DNA from: Rubrivivax sp.
Lineage (GTDB): Bacteria; Pseudomonadota; Gammaproteobacteria; Burkholderiales; Burkholderiaceae_C
NCBI GenBank assembly: GCA_021300575.1
Contig: JAJTDM010000052.1
Location: 1 to 57,890 of the forward strand
DNA length: 57,890 nucleotides
Reading direction: 5' to 3'
In this document: positions 32,860 through 41,555 of the stretch, one piece after another
How the letters are laid out: each line of letters opens with the position of its first letter
Position numbering within the stretch: position 1 is the first letter of the stretch
Made by a program: the position numbers and the translations under genes
Notes under the pieces: model-generated
What the model saw: only the letters and a program-made list of their open reading frames with translations
The model's database searches: none
What the model was told of the DNA's origin: nothing

Positions 32860-34608
32860 TCAGGCGCGGCGCCCCATCAGCCCCATCACTTCGGCAAACA
32901 CGCGGTGCCGCAGGCCTGAAGAGGCCAGGTCAATGACCTGGCTGCGGCGGTAGTAGGGGCTCAGGTCCAGGCCGACGCCCACGGCAGAGAGTTCGACATC
33001 GCCGGCAGCCTCCAGGTCACCGGCCACCTGCTGCAGGTGACGGTCCAGCAGGTGCGGGTCGTTGGCCAGGCCGGTGGCGGCGTCCATGGGGCAGCCGTCG
33101 GAGATGACGATGAGCAGCTTGCGCCGCTCGGGCCGCGCCCGCAGGCGCTGCGCCGCCCATTGCAATGCCTCGCCGTCGATGCCCTCGCGGAAGGCGTCTT
33201 CCTTGAGCATGGCAGCGAGGTCGCGCCGGGCGCGGCGCCACGGGGTCTCGGCGGCTTTGAACACCAGGTGCAGCACCTCGTTGAGCCGGCCCGGCTGGGC
33301 CAGACGGCCGGCGCGTTGCCAGTCCTTGGCGGCACGGCCGCCGTTCCACGCGCCCGTGGTGAAGCCCAGGATCTCGCTGGTGGCGCCAGCCAGTTCCAGC
33401 GCGCGGGCGAACACGTCCACCATGGCCGACACCGCCTGGCGGTGCGTACGCATGGAGCCCGAGCAGTCGATCAGGAAGGTGACCGCCGCATCGTCCACAG
33501 GCTCGCGCACGGGCTGGCGAAACAGCCGCCGCTCGGTGGGCGAGGTGATGAGCTGGGCCAGACGCCGGCCGTCGATGAAGCCCTCTTCCTGCGCCTGCGC
33601 CCAGTCGTCGCGCAGCGGAGTGGCCAGCAAGGCCATCAGCTCGCGCGCCAGCCGCGCCACGTTCACGCCCTGGGAGTGCACGTGGCGGTCCAACTGCTCG
33701 CGGAACTCGTCGAGCTGTACTGGGCGCACCAAGGCGGACGCATCCAGTTCCCGGTCGTGCGCCGTGGTGAAGACGCGGTAGGCGTCCTCGCCGTCACGCA
33801 CATCGCGCGGGCCGCTCAGCACCCAAGCCGCGGCATCGTCCTCGACATCGCCTTCCTCGAACTCCATGCGCATGCCCAGCGCGATGCGGCTGTCGAAGGG
33901 CTTGTCTTCAGCGCCGTCCTCGGCGGCCAGGGTGGCGGCATCGGCGAGTTGCTGCGCCACCCAGCGTGCAAGCTCCAGGGCAGGCGCGGCAAAGGCCGCC
34001 TGGTCGAAGCGGTGGCGGCGCATGGCGGCCAGCGCATGGCCGATGGCCGGCCCGATGCCCGCGCGCGTGGCCTCCATCAGGTCTTCGGTTTCCTCGAGCA
34101 CGGGGTCGCCGGTCAGCCGCGCACGGGTGATCTGGGCCACCGTGAAGACCAGCAGGCCGCTGGCCGTCTCGGTCAGCCCCCCGTGGTGGAAGGCCAGCAG
34201 CCAGGCTTCGAAGCGGTGACGCAGGTTGCGCCGGGCGCCGGGCCACTCGTCGCCGGCCAGCGCTTCCACGCGCAACTGCTCGAAAAGGTCGAACAGCGCA
34301 CGCTCGGTGGCGCGCTCTGTGGAGTTCTCAGGCTGGTGTTGGCGGTGCAGCGCCGCGTCCGACCGCGACAAGCGCAGCGCCAGGCCATCGGCCGCGCCGC
34401 GGAACGAATCCAGATCGTCCTCCTCGTGCGAAGGATGCAGGTGCGCGGCATACAGCGGTAACCGCTGCCGCCCCCGGAACAGCCGCCCGCCGCGAAAGTG
34501 CAGATCACCCTGCCCCGCCAAGGCGCGGATGGCCGCGGCACACAGCTCGTCCAGGCGTTGCTGCTGGCGCAACTTCGCCTGCAATCCAGGAAGGGACGCC
34601 GTGCTCAT
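32860..34608 (-). CDS. cobT: CobT-like VWA-domain protein (cobaltochelatase-type subunit)
   Basis: This is a 582-residue protein of the CobT family: a helical and acidic N-terminal part (HEEDDLDSFRGAADGLALRL, MEFEEGDVEDD) and a C-terminal von Willebrand A domain with metal-site motif FLIDCSGSMRT near residue 380. In aerobic cobalamin synthesis CobT works with the AAA+ CobS and the large CobN to insert Co2+. No cobN or other cob gene is in the window. The ATG overlaps the stop of the PIN toxin gene (ATGA). It is the last gene of iclR-cobS-abrB-pin-cobT. Confidence 0.85.
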   Translation of the reverse strand: MSTASLPGLQAKLRQQQRLDELCAAAIRALAGQGDLHFRGGRLFRGRQRLPLYAAHLHPSHEEDDLDSFRGAADGLALRLSRSDAALHRQHQPENSTERATERALFDLFEQLRVEALAGDEWPGARRNLRHRFEAWLLAFHHGGLTETASGLLVFTVAQITRARLTGDPVLEETEDLMEATRAGIGPAIGHALAAMRRHRFDQAAFAAPALELARWVAQQLADAATLAAEDGAEDKPFDSRIALGMRMEFEEGDVEDDAAAWVLSGPRDVRDGEDAYRVFTTAHDRELDASALVRPVQLDEFREQLDRHVHSQGVNVARLARELMALLATPLRDDWAQAQEEGFIDGRRLAQLITSPTERRLFRQPVREPVDDAAVTFLIDCSGSMRTHRQAVSAMVDVFARALELAGATSEILGFTTGAWNGGRAAKDWQRAGRLAQPGRLNEVLHLVFKAAETPWRRARRDLAAMLKEDAFREGIDGEALQWAAQRLRARPERRKLLIVISDGCPMDAATGLANDPHLLDRHLQQVAGDLEAAGDVELSAVGVGLDLSPYYRRSQVIDLASSGLRHRVFAEVMGLMGRRA

Positions 34609-35021
34609 GGCAGGGGAAACAGGTGCTCGAGGAGCGAGCGTGGTGAATGGATGGCCACGCCGCCGAAGATCCGGCCGTAGCCAGACCCGAAGTCGGTACG
34701 GTCGCCCGTCAGCAGGACATCGCAGCGCTGGCGGATGGCGCTCGCCAGGACCGGCCGATCCTTTGGCGGCAGCCAAGCCGCTTCGCGCACAGAGTCAGCC
34801 CCCGCCACCGCGGCCGCAGGTTCCAGCCCGAGCAACAGCGCCTCAAGGACGGCGACCTGCTGCGGCCCCTTGCGCATCAGGTTGCGCCGAGCCTCCGCAA
34901 CGACATAGTCGTCGGCGACGCAGGTGTGACCGGCGTCGATCAGCTGCTTCAGAAACCGTCGCACGGCGCCGTCGGTCTTGGCGGCGGAAAACAGGATGTT
35001 GGCGTCCAGGAAGACGCGCAT
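34605..35021 (-). CDS. PIN-domain ribonuclease toxin inside the cobST operon
   Basis: This is a 138-residue PIN protein: acidic residues in MRVFLDANILFSAAKT (Asp6), DYVVAEARRNL, the acidic pair in LPPKDRPVLASA and the C-terminal LLTGDRTDFG. It looks intact. It starts one base after the AbrB-type gene stop, and its own stop overlaps the cobT start (ATGA), so toxin translation is linked to cobT translation. Confidence 0.85.
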   Translation of the reverse strand: MRVFLDANILFSAAKTDGAVRRFLKQLIDAGHTCVADDYVVAEARRNLMRKGPQQVAVLEALLLGLEPAAAVAGADSVREAAWLPPKDRPVLASAIRQRCDVLLTGDRTDFGSGYGRIFGGVAIHSPRSLLEHLFPLP

Positions 35022-35022
35022 G

Positions 35023-35313
35023 TCACCGCGCCGTGCGGCGCTGGCTGGCCTTGGCGGGCCGGGAAGCGGCCTGGGGCCGGGCCTGCTCGCGCAGCGCCAT
35101 GGCCGCCGCGAGTTCGGCTTCGGCCTCGTCGAACTCTCGCTCGCGCAGCGAGGTGTAGATCTCGACGGGCAAGGTCACCGCAGGCCGAAGCAGCAGCCCC
35201 TCGGGAGTGGCCTCCGCGATCATCTGGTCATCAGCCTTGATGCCCAGCACAGCCCGCAGCTTGGCTGGAAGCGTAATGACGCCACGGCTGGTGATGGTGA
35301 CGGTGGTTCTCAT
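35023..35313 (-). CDS. AbrB-type antitoxin inside the cobST operon
   Basis: This is a 96-residue protein with an AbrB swapped-hairpin domain (TVTITSRGVITLPAKLRAVL, then GIKADDQMIAEATPEGLLLR) and a charged helical tail ending SQRRTAR. It pairs with the downstream PIN gene. An 11-base palindrome CAGAATTTCTG (35328-35338) in the 35-base gap after cobS could be its operator, allowing separate control of the TA pair and cobT. Confidence 0.85.
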   Translation of the reverse strand: MRTTVTITSRGVITLPAKLRAVLGIKADDQMIAEATPEGLLLRPAVTLPVEIYTSLREREFDEAEAELAAAMALREQARPQAASRPAKASQRRTAR

Positions 35314-35348
35314 GGTTTGCAGCTTAGCAGAATTTCTGTAATGCAGCT

Positions 35349-36326
35349 TCAGTCGGCAGCCGCTTGCCCCAGCGGACTTTCCAACTCCCGGTCAAAGCAT
35401 CGCTGGAAATACTCCGCGACCACCGGCTGCTCCGCCCCGTCGCACTTGTTGACGAAGGACAGGCGCAGCGCCTGGGCGACGTCGCCGAACAGTTCGAGGT
35501 TCTCCGCCCACGTGATCACGGTGCGCGGCGACATCAGCGTGGACAGGTCCCCCGCCTCGAAGCCCTTGCGCGTGAGCGCGGCCAGCGCCACCATCTGGCG
35601 CACCAGGGCCTGGCCCTTGTCGTCGGCCAGGGCGGGCACGCGCGCCGTGACGATGGCGGCTTCTTCAGCCGCGGGCAGGTAGTTCAGCGCTGCCACGATG
35701 TTCCAGCGGTCGATCTGGGCGTGGTTCAGGCGCTGGGCGCCGTGGTACAGGCCGTTGAGGTTGCCCAGGCCCACGGTGTTGGCGGTGGCGAACAGGCGGA
35801 ACGCCGGGTGCGGCTTGAGCACGCGGTTCTGGTCCATCAGCGTGAAGCGGCCGTCGCGCTCCAGCAGGCGCTGCAGGACGAACATCACATCCGGCCGGCC
35901 GGCGTCGTACTCGTCAAAGACCAGGGCCACCGGGCGCTGCAGCGCCCAGGGCAGGATGCCTTCCTGGAACTCGGTGACCTGCTGGCCCTCGCGCAGCACC
36001 ACGGCGTCTCGGCCCACCAGGTCGAGCCGGCTCACATGTCCGTCGAGGTTCACGCGCACGCAGGGCCAGTTCAGGCGGGCGGCCACCTGCTCCACATGCG
36101 AGCTCTTGCCCGTGCCGTGCAGGCCCTGCACCAGCACGCGCCGGTCGCGAGAAAAGCCGGCCAGCAGCGCCAGCGTGACGTCCGCGTTGAAGCGGTACGC
36201 GTCGTCCACGTTGGGTACGTGCTCGGTGCGCTGGCTGAAGGCTGGCACCGTCATGGGACTGTCGATGCCGAAGGTGTCGCGCACGCTGACCTGGCGGTCG
36301 GGCTGCAGGGTGGTGAAGTCGCTCAT
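35349..36326 (-). CDS. cobS: CobS-like AAA+ ATPase (MoxR/CobS family)
   Basis: This is a 325-residue AAA+ protein with Walker A GLHGTGKSS (68-76), Walker B and a following Asp cluster in PVALVFDEYDAGRPD (about 132-146) and an asparagine sensor in LFATANTVG. It matches CobS in length and in the N-terminal FGIDSPMTVPAFSQRTEHVP region. CobS forms hexameric rings that work with CobT. The start overlaps the iclR stop (ATGA). Its location, opposite xsc and without CobN, raises the possibility of a metallo- or cofactor-loading chaperone for another enzyme. Confidence 0.88.
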   Translation of the reverse strand: MSDFTTLQPDRQVSVRDTFGIDSPMTVPAFSQRTEHVPNVDDAYRFNADVTLALLAGFSRDRRVLVQGLHGTGKSSHVEQVAARLNWPCVRVNLDGHVSRLDLVGRDAVVLREGQQVTEFQEGILPWALQRPVALVFDEYDAGRPDVMFVLQRLLERDGRFTLMDQNRVLKPHPAFRLFATANTVGLGNLNGLYHGAQRLNHAQIDRWNIVAALNYLPAAEEAAIVTARVPALADDKGQALVRQMVALAALTRKGFEAGDLSTLMSPRTVITWAENLELFGDVAQALRLSFVNKCDGAEQPVVAEYFQRCFDRELESPLGQAAAD

Positions 36327-37159
36327 GAGGTCTTTCTTCTCTCGGTTCTTTCGGACGACGGGGCACCCTCTTCCAATCGGGACAAGGCCTGTGCGGCGGT
36401 GCGCAAGGCAGGAAGCAGGGCCTGCAGCTTGTCGCGGTTCAGGCGCACCGTCGGGCCCTGCAGGGCCACGCACAGGCTGGAGCGGGCCTTGGGGTCGGCT
36501 GCGGGCACCGGCACGGCGGCGCAGGTCAGTCCGGGCAGGAATTCTTCGTCGTCAAAGCCACAGCCCTGGTCCTTGATGCGCCGCAGCTCCTGCTCCAGCG
36601 CGTCCAGGTCGATGACGGTGCGCGGCGTGCAGGCCTCCAGCGGCGTGGCCCCCAGCAGGCGCTGGCGCTGGGCCGGCGTCATCTGCGACAGAAACACCTT
36701 TCCGCTGGCCGAGCAGTGCACCGGCACGCGCGAGCCCGGCTGCAGATAGAAACGCAGCGGCGCGGCCGTCTCCACCCGGTCCAGGTACAGCACCTCGCCA
36801 CCGGACAAGGCAGTGATGTTGCAGCTTTCGCCCACCTCGTCCACCAGCCGGCGCAGCACCTGGTGGCGCGCAGCGTGCAGGCTGCTGTTGAGCAGCAGGT
36901 TCTCGGCCAGGCGCCGCAGCCGGGCTCCCGCGCCCCAATGCCGGCCGTCACCCTCCCGTTGCAGCAGGCCGGCCGCCTCCAGCTGCTGCAACATGCGGTG
37001 CAGCGTGGGTTTGGGCAGCCGCGTGGCCTCCGCCAGCCCCTGCAGGGTGTGGAGCTGGTCGCGCGCGGCCACGTGCTCCAGCAGCGACACCAGGCGCAGG
37101 GCGGGCGTGTCGCCCTGCACTTCGGCAGTTTGCGCCACCCGTTGGGATACCAATTTCAT
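36323..37159 (-). CDS. IclR-family transcriptional regulator
   Basis: This is a 278-residue IclR protein: N-terminal winged helix (DQLHTLQGLAEATRLPKPTL, HRMLQQLEAAGLLQREGDG) and a C-terminal ligand domain (YLDRVETAAPLRFYLQPGSR, CSASGKVFLSQM, GFDDEEFLPGLTCAAVPV). It is divergent from xsc and is the first gene of the cobS/cobT operon, so it probably controls both directions in response to a sulfonate or sulfoacetaldehyde. The intergenic region holds IclR-like palindromes. Confidence 0.9.
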   Translation of the reverse strand: MKLVSQRVAQTAEVQGDTPALRLVSLLEHVAARDQLHTLQGLAEATRLPKPTLHRMLQQLEAAGLLQREGDGRHWGAGARLRRLAENLLLNSSLHAARHQVLRRLVDEVGESCNITALSGGEVLYLDRVETAAPLRFYLQPGSRVPVHCSASGKVFLSQMTPAQRQRLLGATPLEACTPRTVIDLDALEQELRRIKDQGCGFDDEEFLPGLTCAAVPVPAADPKARSSLCVALQGPTVRLNRDKLQALLPALRTAAQALSRLEEGAPSSERTERRKTS

Positions 37160-37354
37160 GGCCTTGATGATAGCCGGCGGTCATACGCATTCCAACTTTT
37201 GTCTTCGGGAGTTCCAAAAAACGGAATCGATGGCTATCATGCAGGGCACCCGCCCCCCTCAGGCAGGCTCTGCCCGACGAGACGGGCCAGACCCCTGGCA
37301 AGAGCCGCAAGACCATCCCGACACCACCCCCGCCAACGGCCGAGAGGACACTCC
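37160..37354. promoter_or_regulatory. divergent iclR/xsc regulatory region with nested inverted repeats
   Basis: A perfect 9-base inverted repeat ATGATAGCC (37167-37175) / GGCTATCAT (37232-37240) encloses a second palindrome TTCC-N7-GGAA (37212-37226) and an AT-rich stretch. TTCC/GGAA half-sites are typical of IclR-family operators. The repeats lie between the two start codons, suited to co-regulation. Confidence 0.5.
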
Positions 37355-39175
37355 ATGAACGCTCCGCAACCCATCGCTGCCCGCACCGTCCCCGTGGGTC
37401 CCACCCGCATGACGCCCTCCGAGGCCTTTGTGGAGACCATGGTCGCGCAGGGCGTGGACACCATGTTCGGCATCATGGGCTCGGCCTTCATGGACGCGAT
37501 GGACATCTTCGCGCCCGCCGGCATCCGCCTGATTCCGGTGGTGCATGAGCAGGGCGCCGGCCACATGGCCGACGGCTACTCGCGCGTCAGCGGCCGCCAC
37601 GGCGTGATCATTGGCCAGAACGGCCCGGGCATCAGCAACGCCGTGACCGCCATTGCCGCGGCCTATTGGGCGCACAGCCCGGTGGTGGTGATCACGCCTG
37701 AGACGGGCACGCTCACCCAGGGGCTGGGGGGCTTCCAGGAGGCGGCACAGCTGCCGATGTTTGCCGAGTTCACCAAGTACCAGGCGCATGTCTCGAACAG
37801 CAAGCGCATGGCCGAACTCACCGCGCGGGCCTTCGATCGCGCGCTGCTGGAGATGGGCCCGACGCAGCTCAACATCCCGCGCGACCTGTTCTACGGCGAC
37901 ATCACGGTGGAGATCCCCAAGCCCATCCGCATCGAGCGCGGCGCGGGCGGCGTGGAAAGCCTGAACGCGGCGGCCGACCTGATCGCCAGCGCCAGGTTCC
38001 CGGTGATGATCTCTGGCGGTGGGGTGGTGATGGGCGACGCCTTCAAGGAAGCCATTGCGCTGGCCGAGCGCATCGGCTGCCCGGTGGTCAACAGCTACCA
38101 GCACAACGACAGCTTCCCGGCCAGCCACCCGCAGTGGTGCGGCCCGCTCGGCTACCAGGGCAGCAAGGCCGGCATGCGGCTGATTGCGCAGGCCGACGTG
38201 GTGATTGCGCTGGGCACCCGCCTGGGCCCCTTCGGCACGCTGCCGCAGTACGGCATGGACTACTGGCCCAAGGGCGCCAAGCTGGTGCAGATCGACGCCG
38301 ACGCCAAGATGCTGGGCCTGGTGAAGAAGGTGGACGTGGGCATCTGCGGCGACGCCAAGGCCGCCGCGCTGGCGCTGCTGGAGCGTCTGGCCGGCCGCAC
38401 GCTGGCCTGCGACGCCACGCGCGCCGAGCGAGCCGCCAAGACGGCTGAGGAAAAGGCCGCCTGGGAGAAGGAACTCTCCGAGTGGACGCACGAGAAGGAC
38501 GCCTACAGCCTGGACATGATCGAAGAGGCCAAGGGCGAGAAGACGCCCACGGGCGGCCAATGGCTGCACCCGCGCCAGGTGCTGCGCGAGCTGGAAAGAG
38601 CCATGCCGGCGCACGTGATGATCTCCACCGACATCGGCAACATCAACTCGGTGGCGCACAGTTACCTGCGCTTTGAGGAGCCGCGCAGCTTCTTCGCGCC
38701 GATGAGCTTTGGCAACTGCGGCTACGCCCTGCCCACCATGATCGGCGCCAAGACAGCCCGGCCTGACCGGCCCGGCGTGGCCTACGCCGGCGACGGCGCG
38801 TGGGGCATGAGCATGAGCGAGGTCATGACCGCCGTGCGCCACGACATCCCGGTGACCGCGGTGGTCTTCCACAACCGCCAGTGGGGCGCGGAGAAGAAGA
38901 ACCAGGTGGACTTCTACAACCGCCGTTTCGTGGCGGGCGAGTTGGAGAGCGAGAGCTTCGCTGGCATCGCGCGCGCCATGGGAGCCGAGGGCATCACGGT
39001 GGACAGGCTGGAAGACGTGGGCCCGGCGCTCCAGCGCGCCATCGACCTGCAGATGAACCAGCGCAAGACCTGCGTGATCGAGATCATGTGCACGCGCGAG
39101 CTGGGCGACCCCTTCCGCCGCGATGCCCTGTCCAAGCCGGTGCGCTTCCTGGACAAGTACAAGGACTACACCTGA
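37355..39175 (+). CDS. xsc: sulfoacetaldehyde acetyltransferase
   Basis: This is a 606-residue thiamine-diphosphate enzyme, the usual Xsc length. It starts RMTPSEAFVETMVAQGVDTM and continues with the Xsc-specific GIMGSAFMDAMDIFAPAGIR. The ThDP/Mg2+ motif GDGAWGMSMSEVMTAVRHDI extending to FHNRQWGAEKKNQ is at about 478-520. Xsc converts sulfoacetaldehyde plus phosphate into acetyl phosphate and sulfite in the cytoplasm, the desulfonation step of taurine, isethionate and related pathways. GAGAGGACACTCC precedes the ATG at 37355. It is divergent from iclR-cobST, and ackA lies downstream after a repeat element. There is no pta or sulfite exporter directly adjacent. Confidence 0.95.
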   Translation: MNAPQPIAARTVPVGPTRMTPSEAFVETMVAQGVDTMFGIMGSAFMDAMDIFAPAGIRLIPVVHEQGAGHMADGYSRVSGRHGVIIGQNGPGISNAVTAIAAAYWAHSPVVVITPETGTLTQGLGGFQEAAQLPMFAEFTKYQAHVSNSKRMAELTARAFDRALLEMGPTQLNIPRDLFYGDITVEIPKPIRIERGAGGVESLNAAADLIASARFPVMISGGGVVMGDAFKEAIALAERIGCPVVNSYQHNDSFPASHPQWCGPLGYQGSKAGMRLIAQADVVIALGTRLGPFGTLPQYGMDYWPKGAKLVQIDADAKMLGLVKKVDVGICGDAKAAALALLERLAGRTLACDATRAERAAKTAEEKAAWEKELSEWTHEKDAYSLDMIEEAKGEKTPTGGQWLHPRQVLRELERAMPAHVMISTDIGNINSVAHSYLRFEEPRSFFAPMSFGNCGYALPTMIGAKTARPDRPGVAYAGDGAWGMSMSEVMTAVRHDIPVTAVVFHNRQWGAEKKNQVDFYNRRFVAGELESESFAGIARAMGAEGITVDRLEDVGPALQRAIDLQMNQRKTCVIEIMCTRELGDPFRRDALSKPVRFLDKYKDYT

Positions 39176-39992
39176 GGGTTCACTTCGCACCTGCTTGCTC
39201 GGAGCGGTCGACTTTGGCTTGCGCGGTGCGGACAGTGGTTACTCGCGCAGGGCGGGGGGCGTTGCCAGCTGGCTCTTCAGTGATGCCTTTGACGACGTTT
39301 GAGGAAGGCGAGTTCCGTGCTAGCGGGCAGCGGAGGATGTTGGCTTGCGCGGGGCGGGAGGCGGTGCGCGCTGGCGCTTCGGTGGGTCGGTCGGCCCTGC
39401 GAGCCGACTGCCCTGCGGTGCTCGGTCCCACCGACCTGCCGCCGAACTCGCTTCGCTCACTGCGTTCGCTGCGCTCAGACACCCGCGGCAAGCATGTTGA
39501 CGATGCGCGCTTTGCGCGCGGTCGGCAGGCCCTGTGCGCCTCGGCGTCCCACAGGCGCGCCAGCGCGCACCGCCTCCCGCCCCGGGTCTGGGCTGGCCAG
39601 CAAAACAGCCGCAGACCCGTCTCCGGCGACCGATGTCGGACCGTGCGAGCAAGCGTGGCAACCCGGGGCCGGCGCCGGCTCGGCAGACGACTGGGCGCGC
39701 CTGTGGAGCGCCGAGGAGCGGAGGTCTGGAGTCCCGCGCGCTTCAGCGCGCCTCGTCGACCATCTCGCCGCCGTTGTCTGAGCGAAGCGAACGCAGTGAG
39801 CGAAGCGAGTTCGGCGGCGGGGACTGCAGATCGAGCATCGCAGGGCAGCCGGCCCGCCGGGCCGGCCGCTCCACCGAAGCGACCAGGCGACTGCCGAGTT
39901 GGCGCGCGCACGACATCTCGAACGACATCTTGTAGGGGCTCTCGCGTTCAATCGCAAGCCCGAACCCCTGCAGATCACACCAAGACCTGAAC
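39176..39992. repeat. long imperfect inverted-repeat element between xsc and ackA
   Basis: The 817-base gap has no credible gene. It consists largely of two diverged copies of a repeat in opposite orientation. The best-conserved arms, 39438-39480 and 39776-39818, match at 42 of 43 bases when inverted. Similarity continues outward (GGTGG..., CTGCCCTGCG, GCTCG) and inward (CTCGGCG..CCACAGGCGCGCC and a GCGCGC hairpin). Translations give SERSERSERSEFGG-type strings, a known artefact of such repeats. Confidence 0.8.
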
Positions 39993-41114
39993 GTGACCGG
40001 CCACCTGCTTACCCTGAACGCCGGCTCGTCGTCGATCAAATTTGCGTTGTTCGACCCCGCCAAGGGACTGCAAACGCCTGAAAAGGCCGGCCAGGTCGAC
40101 GGCATCGGCACGCGCAACGGCCCGGCGGACCACACCGCAGCGCTGCAGCAAGTGATGGGCCGGATCGACGGCACCCGGATTGCCGCCGTCGGCCACCGCA
40201 TCGTGCATGGCGGCACGCGCTTCGATCAGCCCTGCGTGATCGACGAAGCCGTCCTGCGGGGGATCGAAAACCTCAGCACCCTGGCCCCCCTGCACCAGCC
40301 CCCCAACCTGGCCGGCGTGCGTGCGGCGCAAGCTGCGTTTCCGGGCGTGCCCCAGGTGGCCTGCTTCGACACCGCCTTCCACCGCACCATGCCCGAAGTG
40401 CACCAGCGCTTTGCGCTGCCGGATGAGTTGTTCGAACGCGGCATCAGGCGCTACGGCTTCCACGGCCTGAGCTACGAGTCAATCACGGCCCAACTGCGCG
40501 AGGGTTATCCGGAACTGGCCGCCGGCCGCATGGTCATCGCGCACCTGGGCAACGGCTGCTCGATGACGGCGGTTGAGAACGGCCGCTCGATGGCTACCAC
40601 GATGAGCTTCTCGCCGCTGGACGGCCTGACCATGGGCACGCGTTGCGGCCGACTCGACGCTGCGGTGGTCCTGCACCTGCAGCAGCAGGAGGGCCTCAGT
40701 CCTGGGGAGGTCTCGCGCCTGCTGCACAAGGGCTCAGGGCTTCTCGGGTTGTCCGGGCTGTCGAGCGACATGCGTGAGTTGGAGACCGCAGCGGCCACCG
40801 GCCATGAAGGCGCCGCACGCGCGCTGGATCACTTCGTCGAGCAGATCCTGCGCGAAATCGCCGCACTGGCCGCAGCCCTGCGCGGGCTGGACGCGCTGGT
40901 GTTCACCGGCGGCATCGGCGAGAACGCGGCGGCCCTGCGGGCACGCATCGTCGAGGGGGCCGCATGGCTGGGCCTCCAACTGGATGCCGATGCCAACCGG
41001 CGCGTGCCCGGCGCCATCACCGCAGCCGACAGCCCGGTGCAGGCGCTGGTGCTGCGCACCGGCGAAGAAGCCGTGATCGCCGGGCATACGGCGCGGCTGA
41101 CGGGGGTCGCCTGA
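39993..41114 (+). CDS. ackA: acetate kinase
   Basis: This is a 373-residue acetate kinase, slightly shorter than the usual 400. Conserved blocks are LTLNAGSSSIKFALF (6-20), GHRIVHGG, FDTAFHRTMP, RYGFHGLSYES, HLGNGCSMTAV, GLTMGTRCGRLD and FTGGIGENAA. It transfers phosphate from acetyl phosphate to ADP. Next to xsc it would convert the acetyl phosphate made from sulfoacetaldehyde directly into acetate plus ATP, an alternative to phosphotransacetylase. The GTG at 39993 is chosen because it gives the standard N-terminus. Confidence 0.93.
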   Translation: MTGHLLTLNAGSSSIKFALFDPAKGLQTPEKAGQVDGIGTRNGPADHTAALQQVMGRIDGTRIAAVGHRIVHGGTRFDQPCVIDEAVLRGIENLSTLAPLHQPPNLAGVRAAQAAFPGVPQVACFDTAFHRTMPEVHQRFALPDELFERGIRRYGFHGLSYESITAQLREGYPELAAGRMVIAHLGNGCSMTAVENGRSMATTMSFSPLDGLTMGTRCGRLDAAVVLHLQQQEGLSPGEVSRLLHKGSGLLGLSGLSSDMRELETAAATGHEGAARALDHFVEQILREIAALAAALRGLDALVFTGGIGENAAALRARIVEGAAWLGLQLDADANRRVPGAITAADSPVQALVLRTGEEAVIAGHTARLTGVA

Positions 41115-41291
41115 GCGCGGCCCTGAGGTCCCTTCGAAAGGATCGACGAGAGCTGCGCGGAAGCCTGACCAGGCAGTCGGCCCTGCGGGCGCACCGGTGG
41201 GCGAGTGCCTCGCCCGCCGTGACAAACGCCGTGCCGTGCACGCGTGCGTGGCCACTGGGCGGGTTCCGAGAGCTGCCCCGATAACACGGGC

Positions 41292-41308
41292 CTTGGTACA
41301 CTGCCAAG
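41292..41308 (+). promoter_or_regulatory. candidate operator of the third AbrB/PIN-like TA pair
   Basis: The inverted repeat CTTGG-N7-CCAAG lies 23 bases before the antitoxin start codon, a plausible autoregulatory site. Confidence 0.3.
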
Positions 41309-41330
41309 CAAACACGAAGAGAACACCACG

Positions 41331-41555
41331 ATGAAGAACATCACGTTCACCGCCGACGAGAATCTGATCGAGGCTGCGCGTGAGCAGGCGCGGGAAGAGC
41401 AGACCACCCTGAACGAGCAATTCCGTCAATGGTTGGAGCAGTACGCCCGCAAGCGCCAAGCGGCCCGGGCCGTCGAGGTGATGGACCGCCTGGGGCAGTA
41501 CGTCGCCACTGGCGGTCGCGCGGCGACGCGGGACGAACTCAGTGAGCGGCGCTGA
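41331..41555 (+). CDS. small antitoxin partner of a PIN toxin
   Basis: This is a 74-residue protein beginning KNITFTADENLIEAAREQAR, a ribbon-helix-helix-like strand and helix. A helical body (EEQTTLNEQFRQWLEQYARK) and a tail that would bind the toxin follow. The pattern fits small VapB-type antitoxins. The gene overlaps the PIN gene by 14 bases. The ATG at 41331 follows AAGAGAAC. Confidence 0.8.
   Translation: MKNITFTADENLIEAAREQAREEQTTLNEQFRQWLEQYARKRQAARAVEVMDRLGQYVATGGRAATRDELSERR

Noticed and set aside
37259..39190. 643-codon minus-strand frame opposite xsc
   Set aside because: Shadow of a high-GC gene; no recognisable motif and xsc is unambiguous.
39180..39911. Long open frames in both strands between xsc and ackA (SERSERSERSEFGG-type products)
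   Set aside because: They are translations of GC-rich inverted repeats, with no domain and no ribosome-binding site.
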